Shown here: piece by piece, positions 51,598 to 59,787 of the stretch
Position numbering within the stretch: the stretch's first letter is position 1
Layout of the letters: each line of letters opens with the position of its first letter
Source of the DNA: an uncultured Elusimicrobia bacterium
GTDB taxonomy: Bacteria > Elusimicrobiota > Endomicrobiia > Endomicrobiales > CAIRNS01
Reading direction: 5' to 3'
Assembly: GCA_903880015.1 (NCBI GenBank)
Contig: CAIRNS010000015.1
Location: forward strand, 1 to 64,000
DNA length: 64,000 nt
Program-made: the position numbers and the translations under genes
Notes under the pieces: model-generated
What the model saw: the letters and a program-made list of their open reading frames with translations, nothing else
What the model was told of the DNA's origin: nothing
Databases searched by the model: none

Positions 51598-52938
51598 ATG
51601 CTCACAAAAATAAGTATTTTTAATGAACGGGGTACGCTACTGATGGTGGTTATCATCTTTGGCATTATTCTGAGCATTGTGGGTATCGCGACCATCAGCC
51701 TTTCGGGGTTGCAGCAGAGTGCTGCGCGCGCAGATGTTGATATTCAGCGGGTAAATGAAATGGCGGACGCTGGTCTGGAATACGGCAAGATGTGGATATC
51801 CAGCAGATGCATCAGCACGGACTTGTTACCCGAGAATTTGCCCGGGCAGGGGAACCGCAACAGTATTTTTTTCGGGACAATCCCTTTTGGTTTGCGCGGT
51901 TCGTGCGCGGTCAGCATTACGCCTGACCTGCTCAACGATGTGGATTTGCTTTTTTCAAGCATGTCGGTCATCGGGACATACACTATTTCATCGACTGCCA
52001 CTATCAGCACGGGCGCAACGGGAACCATGGACACGACGAAAAACAAGACCTGCCAAGTCCGTCTGTGGTATACGCTCACCATTAGCTCAGGTCCGGTGAT
52101 GACGACCGGGAGATATGGGCACACAGCTACTCCACTTCCCAATGGGAAAGTCCTTATTGCGGGTGGTAAGGGTAGTGGAGGTTCCTTGGTTAATAACACT
52201 GCTGAATTGTATGATCCAGTTGCCAACACATTTACTGCGACAGCTACAAATATGATTGGAGCGAGGTTTTGGCATACCGCTACACTGCTTCTTAACGGCT
52301 ATGTTCTTCTTGCAGGCGGGCTAGAAGGAAGCGAATTAAAGACTACTGAATTGTTTGATCCTGCTGGTGGGGGGGTGGGTTCATTTACCGCGGGACCTGA
52401 GATGACTTCATGGAGGGCATTCCACAACGCGACCCTGCTTAACAACGGAAAAGTTCTTATTGCAGGGGGAGGGTACAGCGGCAATCCCTATTTGGACACT
52501 GCCGAATTGTATGATCCAGTCGTCAGCACATTTACCGCGATAACTGCAAGAATGACTTCACCGAGATCTTCTTGGCCAACTGCCACGCGGCTTCCTAACG
52601 GCAAGGTCCTTATTACAGGGGGGCAGAACGGCGGCAATTTTTTAAGCAGTGCTGAGTTGTATGATCCAGGCGTCAGCACATTTACCGCGACACCTGACAT
52701 GACTTCAAGAAGATATCACCATTCCGCCACCATGCTGCTTAGTGGGAAAGTCCTTGTTGCGGGAGGGTATTATGACGGATCAACCTATCTGGACAGTGCT
52801 GAATTATATGATTATATTGCCAACACATTTACTGCGACACCTGCTATGACTTGCCAAGTGCCGGTATGCACCGGCGTCTTGTTTCCCGGTCGCAATGTTT
52901 TTGTTTACGGGTTAGACGGGGGGGGGCTTTACAAATAA
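51598..52938 (+). CDS. PilX-type minor pilin fused to kelch beta-propeller (copy 2), cut short at a G9 tract
   Basis: A 446-residue reading frame closely related to copy 1, with long stretches of identical DNA in the N-terminal third (for example around 51764-51822). NERGTLLMVVIIFGIILSI begins the pilin helix. Five complete kelch-like motifs (GKVLIAGG...AELYDP...FTAT) and half of a sixth follow. At the run of nine Gs (52918-52926) the frame leaves the propeller and stops after GGGLYK. With eight Gs it would read DGGGFTNKTQLYDPVANKF and continue through a seventh motif to GKPVDNSYIEGPITRT, the tail of copy 1. It is therefore either in an OFF phase, decayed, or carries a sequencing error. Confidence 0.8.
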   Translation: MLTKISIFNERGTLLMVVIIFGIILSIVGIATISLSGLQQSAARADVDIQRVNEMADAGLEYGKMWISSRCISTDLLPENLPGQGNRNSIFFGTIPFGLRGSCAVSITPDLLNDVDLLFSSMSVIGTYTISSTATISTGATGTMDTTKNKTCQVRLWYTLTISSGPVMTTGRYGHTATPLPNGKVLIAGGKGSGGSLVNNTAELYDPVANTFTATATNMIGARFWHTATLLLNGYVLLAGGLEGSELKTTELFDPAGGGVGSFTAGPEMTSWRAFHNATLLNNGKVLIAGGGYSGNPYLDTAELYDPVVSTFTAITARMTSPRSSWPTATRLPNGKVLITGGQNGGNFLSSAELYDPGVSTFTATPDMTSRRYHHSATMLLSGKVLVAGGYYDGSTYLDSAELYDYIANTFTATPAMTCQVPVCTGVLFPGRNVFVYGLDGGGLYK

Positions 52939-53176
52939 GACTCAATTGTATGATCCTGTCGCCAATAAATTTACTGCGACATCCGTGACGACTTCGCCGA
53001 GAACCGGGTGGACTACCACCCAGCTTCCTAACGGAAAGGTCCTTATTGCAGGGGGATTTATTCAAAGCCCATCACCAACCATTTTAAACACTTCGTATTT
53101 GGTCAGCAGAAAAATGACCGGCAAACCAGTGGATAACTCCTACATCGAGGGACCTATTACACGGACAGCACGCTAA
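52928..53176 (+). pseudogene. Out-of-frame 3' part of pilin-propeller copy 2
   Basis: This +1 frame begins straight after the G9 tract and encodes FTNKTQLYDPVANKFTAT, one more full motif (TTTQLPNGKVLIAGGF) and the conserved end GKPVDNSYIEGPITRT. It has no start of its own with a ribosome site. Joined to the upstream frame by loss of one G (or gain of two), it completes a seven-motif propeller. Confidence 0.8.
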
Positions 53177-53302
53177 CGCGCATAGGTGGCGATAGCGCCG
53201 CATACAACGCAACAAATAGTACTGCTGAAAATCGTACTCTCCCAATATTTCTTTCCCGAATAATTCCGAAAATTAAACTCGTAGTAGTTGGTTTTTGTAA
53301 AG

Positions 53303-53373
53303 GTAGCTGCAGAGCTTGCTCTGCCGGTGTTGGTGGTAAAACCCTCCGGCGGCGCAGCAAGCTTCGCTGCTAC
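53303..53373. repeat. REP doublet (REPIN-like) copy D
   Basis: GTAG then CTGCAGAGCTTGCTCTGC at the left and GCGCAGC-AA-GCTTCGC then TGCTAC at the right, with the same spacer text (GGTGTTGGTGGTAAAACC) as copy B. It follows pilin-propeller copy 2, 1866 bases after copy C. Confidence 0.78.
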
Positions 53374-53435
53374 AAAAATATTGATTTGTGGGGCTCAAAA
53401 TTGACGCGGAACTTCTAAAAATCGTTTGGATTTGA

Positions 53436-53441
53436 TAAAAT
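53436..53441 (+). promoter_or_regulatory. -10 box of def, seven bases before the start codon
   Basis: TAAAAT lies seven bases before ATG 53449; a weak -35 (TTCTAA, 53413-53418) lies 17 bases upstream. The predicted transcript begins at the A of the ATG or one base before it. Confidence 0.5.
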
Positions 53442-53448
53442 AACAATC

Positions 53449-53958
53449 ATGTGTGCCCTGAAGATTTGTAAATTAGGTGAGCCGGTCTTGCGCCAGAAGT
53501 GCAAAGCGGTCAAAGAGATAACGCCTGAGGTGCGGTTGCTTATCAGTGATATGCTGCGCACGCTCTATGCGGTTCCGGGCGTTGGTCTGGCTGCTAATCA
53601 GGTTGGGGTCCCCGTGCGGGTATGTGTCATTGATGTCGGGTTGGATGGCAAACGACAACCGATGGCGCTCATCAATCCGGTCTTGGTCAAAGGGGAAGGA
53701 AAGATGGAGGCGGAGGAAGGTTGTTTGTCGCTTCCCGGCATGTGGGCGCCGGTTAAACGTTTCAAAAAAGTTCAGGTGAACGCCATAAATGAAATGGGTA
53801 TTCCGGTGACCATCGTCGGCGAGGATTTGCTTGCCCGCGCCCTTCAGCATGAAATAGACCACCTGAACGGAAAAATGTTCATCGATTATTTGACGGCGCC
53901 TCAAAAAAAAGCGATTGCAAAAGAAATAAAAGACCGCAAAAAAAAGGGTGAGTGGTGA
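53449..53958 (+). CDS. def: Peptide deformylase
   Basis: A 169-residue metalloenzyme that removes the formyl group from nascent proteins. GVGLAANQVGV (motif 1), EEGCLSLPGM (motif 2, metal Cys) and QHEIDHLNG (motif 3, two metal His and the catalytic Glu) are intact. fmt follows with a GTGA overlap, so the formylation and deformylation enzymes are coupled. No ribosome site precedes the start. Confidence 0.96.
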   Translation: MCALKICKLGEPVLRQKCKAVKEITPEVRLLISDMLRTLYAVPGVGLAANQVGVPVRVCVIDVGLDGKRQPMALINPVLVKGEGKMEAEEGCLSLPGMWAPVKRFKKVQVNAINEMGIPVTIVGEDLLARALQHEIDHLNGKMFIDYLTAPQKKAIAKEIKDRKKKGEW

Positions 53959-54908
53959 AGATACTATTTTTCGGAACGCCTGCGGTGGCGCTTCCCTTCC
54001 TGTCCCGTCTCTGCGGGGTCCATACTGTTGAGGCGGTGATTACCCGCCCCGACCGTCCCTCGGCGCGCGGTCAAAAAATCACTGCTCCGCCGGTAAAAAC
54101 GCTGGCGATTGAAAACAATATACCGGTATTTCAGCCGGAGCGGTTTGATGATGCCATTGTAACTTCTTTGCGTGCCTATTCGGCCGATGTGGGCGTTGTC
54201 GTTTCTTACGGCAATCTTATTCCTGAAAATATTTTCACCCTTCCCGTGCACGGTTGTTTCAATATCCATTTCTCTCTGCTGCCACAGTACCGCGGGGCGG
54301 CGCCTATTCAGCATGCGTTGATTCACGGGGAATCCGTCACGGGTGTTTCGTCGTTCTGGCTGGAAAAAACGCTTGATTCCGGGCCGTTGTTACTTCAGGA
54401 AAAAGTGGCGATATCAGTTGCTGATGACGCAGTGTCCTTAAAAGAAACATTAATTTCCCGGGGCGTTGAATTGATGATGCGCACCCTTGATAAAATTTCC
54501 GCCGGTCCCTGCGCGGGGATCCCTCAGGATGGGGTAGTCACATTCGCTCCGTCGCTTAAAAAAGATCACGGCAGGATTGATTGGTCAAAATCCGCGCAGG
54601 AAATCGTCAACCTTATCCGGGGAACAAAGCCGTGGCCCGGTGCGTATACTATTGTTCAAGACGGGAAAATGGCAGGAAAGCGCCTAAAAATACTGCGCGC
54701 GGCAGTAGTATCCCCCGATGATTTTTCCGCCATCGTTCCGCCGGTTGCCCCCGGCTGTGTAGTAGCACTGCATCCTGCGGCAGGGTTTAGCGTTCAGTGC
54801 GGCACCGGTATTTTGCTGGTGAGCGAAGTCCAGCGGGAAAATGGTTCCGCGATGTCTGCCTGGGCGTTTCTGCAGGGGGCGTCTCTTAACCCGGGAATGT
54901 ATGTCTAA
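53955..54908 (+). CDS. fmt: Methionyl-tRNA formyltransferase
   Basis: A 317-residue enzyme that formylates initiator Met-tRNA. ILFFGTPAVALPFL, ITRPDRPSARGQKI, NIHFSLLPQYRGAAPIQHAL (catalytic Asn-His region) and TGVSSFWLEKTLDSGPLL are in the N-terminal domain; the C-terminal OB-like domain (RGTKPWPGAYTIVQDGKM) binds tRNA. GTG 53955 overlaps the def stop (GTGA); AAGGG lies five bases upstream. GTG 53952 is an alternative. Confidence 0.95.
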   Translation: MKILFFGTPAVALPFLSRLCGVHTVEAVITRPDRPSARGQKITAPPVKTLAIENNIPVFQPERFDDAIVTSLRAYSADVGVVVSYGNLIPENIFTLPVHGCFNIHFSLLPQYRGAAPIQHALIHGESVTGVSSFWLEKTLDSGPLLLQEKVAISVADDAVSLKETLISRGVELMMRTLDKISAGPCAGIPQDGVVTFAPSLKKDHGRIDWSKSAQEIVNLIRGTKPWPGAYTIVQDGKMAGKRLKILRAAVVSPDDFSAIVPPVAPGCVVALHPAAGFSVQCGTGILLVSEVQRENGSAMSAWAFLQGASLNPGMYV

Positions 54909-54922
54909 ACGATGGCGCATTT

Positions 54923-54931
54923 TGGTATAAT
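54923..54931 (+). promoter_or_regulatory. Extended -10 promoter of htpX-rsmB-rlmN
   Basis: TGGTATAAT is a consensus extended -10 element (TGnTATAAT) with no good -35 box. AAGGAG lies at 54952-54957 and ATG at 54964. Confidence 0.6.
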
Positions 54932-54963
54932 ATGTTTAACGGTAGTTGTATAAGGAGCATGAT

Positions 54964-55842
54964 ATGAACGCGATAAAAACTTTTCTGTTGATGGCGGTAC
55001 TTACTATATTGGTTATTTTCATCGGTCAGATGATGGGCGGCACCAGCGGGATGATGATGGCATGTATGATTGCGGGCGTCATGAACTTTGTGTCGTACTG
55101 GTTTTCCGACAAAATCGTGCTGATGATGTATAAAGCCCGGGAGATTAAGCCCGGCGAACTGCCGCGGGTTCACCGCGCGGTGCAGTATCTGGTTCTGCAG
55201 GCGAAACTGCCCATGCCGCGGTTGTATGTTATCGATTCGCCGATGCCCAATGCGTTTGCGACCGGGCGCAACCCCCAGCACGCTGCCATAGCCGTGACCA
55301 CGGGGATACTGGACATTCTTGACGATAAAGAACTTGCCGGGGTTATCGCTCACGAATTATCGCATGTCAAAAATCGCGACATATTGATTTCCACTTTGGC
55401 TGCAACCGCGGCCGGCGTTATATTTATGTTGGCGCGCATGGCTCAGTTTGCCGCCATTTTCGGCGGCGGTTCGCGCGACCGCGACGGCGGTGGCAGCCCG
55501 TTGGGGATGCTGATGATAGCGATTGTCGCGCCCTTGGCAGCCATGATTATTCAGATGGCTATTTCCCGGTCCCGCGAATATCAGGCGGATGCAACCGGAG
55601 CCCGTATGATGGGCGATTCTCTTTCCCTTGCCAATGCGTTGCGCAAGCTGACGCTGGGTGTAAAACAGCATCCTGTTGAAGTCAACCCGACGACAGCGCA
55701 TATGTTTATCGTCAGCCCCTTTTCCGGGAAATCCATGATGACGCTTTTCTCAACCCACCCGCCGATGGAAGAACGCATCAAACGGCTTGAAGCGTTGGCG
55801 CAGGAAGTCAATCCATACGCCGCCCCAAAAATCATCTATTAA
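54964..55842 (+). CDS. htpX: HtpX-type membrane metalloprotease
   Basis: A 292-residue M48 peptidase of membrane protein quality control. Two N-terminal helices (about 5-45) are followed by [19 protein letters not shown], the zinc motif [12 protein letters not shown] (HExxH, about 128-132), two more helices with a Gly-rich loop between them ([12 protein letters not shown]), and [13 protein letters not shown] with the third zinc ligand Glu. ATG 54964 after AAGGAG is preferred to the longer frame at 54946. rsmB starts on its stop codon (TAATG). Confidence 0.95.
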   Translation: MNAIKTFLLMAVLTILVIFIGQMMGGTSGMMMACMIAGVMNFVSYWFSDKIVLMMYKAREIKPGELPRVHRAVQYLVLQAKLPMPRLYVIDSPMPNAFATGRNPQHAAIAVTTGILDILDDKELAGVIAHELSHVKNRDILISTLAATAAGVIFMLARMAQFAAIFGGGSRDRDGGGSPLGMLMIAIVAPLAAMIIQMAISRSREYQADATGARMMGDSLSLANALRKLTLGVKQHPVEVNPTTAHMFIVSPFSGKSMMTLFSTHPPMEERIKRLEALAQEVNPYAAPKIIY

Positions 55843-57137
55843 TGAAAAATTCCCGTCAGCTGGCTTTGGAAATTCTCGGCACATACAGCCCGGGGTGCAG
55901 TACTGTTTCAGTTCTTTTAAACGACCGGCTGGCTCGGGTGAAAGATGCTCCGGACAAGGGTTTTATCAGGGGCTTGGTGTGGGGCGCTGTCCGGTATGCG
56001 AATGCCCTTGATTGGGCGATTAACCGCTTTCTGGTAAAACCGCAAAAACTTAAACCACTGGTACTCGATATTCTGCGACTGGGCGCGTATCAGATACTCT
56101 ACGAACACCAGCGCATTCCGGCATACGCTGCGGTTGATGAATCGGTTGGTCTTGCACGGATAGCGGCGCCATGGGCTTCAGGATTGGTTAACGCGGTCCT
56201 TCGTTCATTGGTTCGCTGTCGGGATACTGAAGGATCTGTTTTTCCCCGCGATCAGTTTGACACCGCCGCCCGTTGGCTGAGTATTTCTCAGGCGCATCCG
56301 GAGTGGATGGTCAACCGCTGGCTGGACAGAATGGGCGAAGAAGAAACGAGTGCTCTGTGTGCAGCCAACAATAGTCCCGCACTGCTCACGATTCGTGTTA
56401 ATACACTCAAAGTTTCCCGGGATGCGGTGATGCGCGAGCTTGCCGCAGCAGATGTATCAGCGGAACTCTGCAGTCGTTCTTCCGACGGGGTTATCATAAC
56501 CGAGCGTTGTGAACTGGAAAAGATTCAGGGTTATAGCGACGGGCATTTTGTGGTGCAGGACGAAGCGTCGCAGACGGTAGCCCACTTTCTTGACCCCCGC
56601 GCCGGTGAGACAGTACTCGATGTGTGTTGCGGGTCCGGCATAAAAACAACGCATCTGGCGCAGATAACGCGCAATAACAGCCGGATATGCGCCCTCGACA
56701 GTGACGGGGATAAAATAAAACGGGCCCGCGCCCTATCGGCGGGGATGGGCGCGACGGCGGTTGAATATTTTCCCATCGATATTCGCCAATTCAAAGAACG
56801 CGTGTTCGATAAGATATTGATAGACGCTCCCTGCTCGGGGCTGGGCGCAATCCGGCGCAAACCCGATATCAAGTGGAACCGGACGGCAGGGGATATAACC
56901 GCACGATATCCCGCCATGCAGGCAGCTATTTTACAGTCCTGCGCACCGCTTCTTGCAGACCGGGGAACTATGGTTTATGCGACTTGTTCAACGGAACCGG
57001 AAGAGAATGAACGGATTGTCGAAAAATTTATAGATGAGAACCCCGCATTTTTGCTGGGTGAAACTCGGCGGACATGGCCTCATCGCGACGGTATAGACGG
57101 ATTTTTTATGGCAAAACTAATTAAGGGGACGCAGTGA
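55842..57137 (+). CDS. rsmB: 16S rRNA m5C967 methyltransferase RsmB
   Basis: A 431-residue protein with an N-terminal NusB-like RNA-binding domain (about 1-140) and a SAM methyltransferase domain: DVCCGSGIKTTHLA (SAM motif I), DAPCSGLGAIRRKPD and MVYATCST with the two conserved Cys, of which that in TCS forms the covalent link to cytosine. Standard Sun/RsmB layout and length. Overlaps htpX and rlmN (GTGA), so the three are one transcript. Confidence 0.95.
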   Translation: MKNSRQLALEILGTYSPGCSTVSVLLNDRLARVKDAPDKGFIRGLVWGAVRYANALDWAINRFLVKPQKLKPLVLDILRLGAYQILYEHQRIPAYAAVDESVGLARIAAPWASGLVNAVLRSLVRCRDTEGSVFPRDQFDTAARWLSISQAHPEWMVNRWLDRMGEEETSALCAANNSPALLTIRVNTLKVSRDAVMRELAAADVSAELCSRSSDGVIITERCELEKIQGYSDGHFVVQDEASQTVAHFLDPRAGETVLDVCCGSGIKTTHLAQITRNNSRICALDSDGDKIKRARALSAGMGATAVEYFPIDIRQFKERVFDKILIDAPCSGLGAIRRKPDIKWNRTAGDITARYPAMQAAILQSCAPLLADRGTMVYATCSTEPEENERIVEKFIDENPAFLLGETRRTWPHRDGIDGFFMAKLIKGTQ

Positions 57138-58219
57138 CTAAGGAAACCGGTGCAAAGAAGTTCTTTTTAGATATTGAACCTGACGGCATCGAGAAATTAA
57201 TCGTTGCAGCGGGCCATGATGCGTATCGGGCAGCCCAGATAGTCACCTGGGTGTATCAGAAACAGTGCGATGATTTTAGCACCTGTACCAATATTCCCGC
57301 CGATTTGCGCACCTATTTGTCCCAACATTATTATCTGAGGTCAATGACGATTGCGGGAAAGAAAATGTCCGCCATAGACGGGACTGTCCGCTACGAGTTC
57401 AAAACGCGCGACAACCTTTCCGTGTTCGCCGTGTTTCTGCCGACCAGAGACCGCCGGACGGTATGCATATCTTCGCAGGTGGGATGCCCCATTCAATGCC
57501 GGTTTTGCGCGTCAGGTGCAGTGAAAATGAAACGAAACCTTACCCGCGGCGAGATTGTAGAGCAAGTGCTTGCCTTGTCGAAAGATACCGGACAACGGAT
57601 TACGGGCGTACTGTTTATGGGTATGGGAGAACCGCTTTTAAACTACAACGCGGTTGTGTCATCGGTTCGTTCACTGACGGATTTCCATCAGTTCGGCATT
57701 GGTCGCCGCCATATTACACTTTCGACCGTCGGCATTGTTCCTCTTATTCGCCGGTTGGCCGAAGAACAATTAGGCGTTCGTCTGGCGTTGTCCCTCCACG
57801 CGCCGGATGATGATGTTCGGCGCACCTTGATTTCAGAACGGGTGGTGCCGTTTAGAATAGTTGATATACTGGAAGCAGGATTGTTTTATTCCCGGAAGAA
57901 CAAGACCCGTCTAACGCTTGAGTACATTGTATTTGACGGCGTCAATGACGACATGAAGACCATGAAAAGCTTCGTTGACCTCATTGCCCGTCATGTGCAC
58001 CCGACCGATCTTTTGCAGGTGAATTTGATTGCCTATAATGACACTGTTCACGACTCAATGCACATGGAGGGTTCAAAGACCCGTTTGCGTCTTGCCCCGC
58101 CCCGCCGTGAAACAATGGAGCACATAAAAAACTTCCTCATCAAGCGGGACATTCTCGCCATTATCCGCGAACCCAAAGGTGCTGATATAGAAGCCGCCTG
58201 CGGCCAACTCGGATTTTGA
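57134..58219 (+). CDS. rlmN: Radical SAM 23S rRNA/tRNA m2A methyltransferase RlmN
   Basis: A 361-residue enzyme that methylates C2 of A2503 in 23S rRNA (and A37 in some tRNAs). SSQVGCPIQCRFCASG carries the CxxxCxxC cluster motif, GVLFMGMGEPLLNY follows, and the late EAACGQL holds the methyl-carrying Cys near the C-terminus, with the C-rich region otherwise as in E. coli RlmN. The A2503 function is the default of the family; Cfr-type resistance enzymes are similar but lack this local context. The start is GTG 57134 overlapping the rsmB stop. Confidence 0.94.
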   Translation: MTKETGAKKFFLDIEPDGIEKLIVAAGHDAYRAAQIVTWVYQKQCDDFSTCTNIPADLRTYLSQHYYLRSMTIAGKKMSAIDGTVRYEFKTRDNLSVFAVFLPTRDRRTVCISSQVGCPIQCRFCASGAVKMKRNLTRGEIVEQVLALSKDTGQRITGVLFMGMGEPLLNYNAVVSSVRSLTDFHQFGIGRRHITLSTVGIVPLIRRLAEEQLGVRLALSLHAPDDDVRRTLISERVVPFRIVDILEAGLFYSRKNKTRLTLEYIVFDGVNDDMKTMKSFVDLIARHVHPTDLLQVNLIAYNDTVHDSMHMEGSKTRLRLAPPRRETMEHIKNFLIKRDILAIIREPKGADIEAACGQLGF

Positions 58220-58244
58220 CAAGATTTTTGATATTTAGTAAAAT
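58216..58244 (+). promoter_or_regulatory. Promoter of psd-pssA
   Basis: Consensus TTGACA (58216-58221), a 17-base spacer and TAAAAT (58239-58244). The -35 overlaps the rlmN stop codon. Confidence 0.75.
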
Positions 58245-58273
58245 AATTCAATTATATAGCGAGGATAACTACT

Positions 58274-58891
58274 ATGTGGATTGCAAAAGAAGGTTGGCCA
58301 TTTATTATAGTTCCCATTGTGGCAGGGATAGTGTTGTTTTCCGTGCGTTTTGGCTTTGTGGGCTCATTGCTGGGTTCGTTGTGTCTGATATTCGGGTTGT
58401 TTTGCGCATTTTTCTTTCGCGATCCGTCGCGCACGATTGTCGAGGATCCCGCAGCTATCGTTTCTCCGTGTGACGGGACCGTCATGGAAATAACAAAAGA
58501 AAACGGACAGGATGTCATTCGGGTATTCTTGTCGGTTTTTAATGTGCATATACAACGGGCACCGGTGGCGGGGACTGTTGTCGAAGTGCGCTATATACCG
58601 GGCAAGTTTTTGCCGGCGATGAAGCCGGAGGCGTGCATCGTTAACGAACAAAATGTCATTACCGTTGCCGCCCAGTCAGGGACCTATGTGGTCAAACAGA
58701 TTGCGGGTATTTTGGCCCGCCGCGTGGTTGCCTGGAGCAAAACGGGCGATGTGTTGCAAAAAGGCGACAAGATTGGTTTAATAAAATTCAGTTCACAGGT
58801 TGATTTATATGTCCCGCCTTCAACGGATATTACTGTTAAAGTCGGCGACAAAGTGACGGGTGGGGAAACTATTATGGGAAAGATACGCTAA
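58274..58891 (+). CDS. psd: Phosphatidylserine decarboxylase proenzyme (short, archaeal-type PSD-A)
   Basis: A 205-residue membrane enzyme that makes phosphatidylethanolamine. Two N-terminal helices (about 10-50) precede FFRDPSRTIVEDPAAIVSPCDGTV, FLSVFNVHIQRAPVAGTV and WSKTGDVLQKGDKIG. In the self-cleavage region this protein reads LIKFSSQVDLYVP, where most PSDs have a Gly-Ser pair (FGS). The pyruvoyl group would then form at a Ser-Ser junction, as in histidine decarboxylase, unless another site is used. pssA follows after one base. Confidence 0.88.
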   Translation: MWIAKEGWPFIIVPIVAGIVLFSVRFGFVGSLLGSLCLIFGLFCAFFFRDPSRTIVEDPAAIVSPCDGTVMEITKENGQDVIRVFLSVFNVHIQRAPVAGTVVEVRYIPGKFLPAMKPEACIVNEQNVITVAAQSGTYVVKQIAGILARRVVAWSKTGDVLQKGDKIGLIKFSSQVDLYVPPSTDITVKVGDKVTGGETIMGKIR

Positions 58892-58892
58892 T

Positions 58893-59705
58893 ATGGTCAA
58901 TATTCGACGGGGTATTTATGTGTTGCCCAGCATTTTCACCGGAGCTAATCTCGGCATTGGCTTTCTGTCAGTTATCTATTCTATCAACGAACAGTTTACG
59001 GCAGCGGCATGGGCGATACTGGCATCCATTATCATGGACATGGTTGACGGGCGCATCGCCCGTCTGACCAATACGACCAGCCGGTTTGGTTTGGAATTTG
59101 ATTCGTTGTCAGATCTTATTTCTTTCGGCGTGGCGCCGGCGATATTGATGTATCAGATGCTCTTGTCCGGCATGAAAGGCCCCGGTATTGCCATTGCGTT
59201 GTTTTATGTCATGGCGGGCGCTTTGCGTCTGGCACGGTTTAATGTGAAGGCGCAGGATGGCGAGGCCAGCACCGAATTCAGCGGGCTTCCCATACCGGCG
59301 GCTGCGGGTATGCTTGCATCCTTTGTGTTAAGCTATCAGCTGTTTCTTGACGGGCAGGAAGTAACCGTTAAAACAATTCCGCTGATTATGAAAAAGATGC
59401 CTTTTTTCTTTCATATGCTGCCCCTTATTGTTATAATAATTTCGATGCTGATGATTTCCACTGTCCCGTATCAGGCCTTTAAAAAGTTCAAAGCGGGGCG
59501 TCCGAAATCACTGCATCTGATATCGTTATTTCTGGTTACCATTTTGTTTATCGTGACCTATCCGCAGAATTCCATATTCATTATTTTCCTGGCCTACCTG
59601 CTTTCGGGTTTTGTCGGGTACATAGCCCGATACTGGCGACTCCGGAAACTGCTGATTAACTCTTTCAAATCAAAGAGTCCCGATGAAACTTCTCCGCAGA
59701 AATAA
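58893..59705 (+). CDS. pssA: CDP-diacylglycerol-serine O-phosphatidyltransferase
   Basis: A 270-residue CDP-alcohol phosphatidyltransferase with about seven helices. DMVDGRIARLTNTTSRFGLE then FDSLSD is the full DGxxAR-x8-G-x3-D-x3-D motif. It supplies phosphatidylserine to Psd. The start is ATG 58893, two bases after the psd stop, and the pair gives a complete route from CDP-DAG to PE. The last 30 residues are basic and hydrophilic. Confidence 0.95.
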   Translation: MVNIRRGIYVLPSIFTGANLGIGFLSVIYSINEQFTAAAWAILASIIMDMVDGRIARLTNTTSRFGLEFDSLSDLISFGVAPAILMYQMLLSGMKGPGIAIALFYVMAGALRLARFNVKAQDGEASTEFSGLPIPAAAGMLASFVLSYQLFLDGQEVTVKTIPLIMKKMPFFFHMLPLIVIIISMLMISTVPYQAFKKFKAGRPKSLHLISLFLVTILFIVTYPQNSIFIIFLAYLLSGFVGYIARYWRLRKLLINSFKSKSPDETSPQK

Positions 59706-59741
59706 TACGCGCATGCTTTTGTCGTCACTGCACGAGGATTC

Positions 59742-59766
59742 ATCCCCGAATGACGGTATCGGGGAT
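59742..59766 (+). other. Perfect hairpin in the leuA leader
   Basis: ATCCCCGA (59742-59749) pairs with TCGGGGAT (59759-59766) around a nine-base loop. It ends eight bases before the AGGAGG ribosome site of leuA. The run ATTGTTT after it is too weak for a certain terminator; it may end the pssA message or control leu translation. Confidence 0.5.
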
Positions 59767-59787
59767 ATTGTTTAGGAGGAAATGTAT

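Noticed and set aside
52946-53176. The 76-codon frame after the G9 tract as an independent small gene.
   Set aside because: No ribosome site, and its text is the missing part of the propeller and tail of copy 2.
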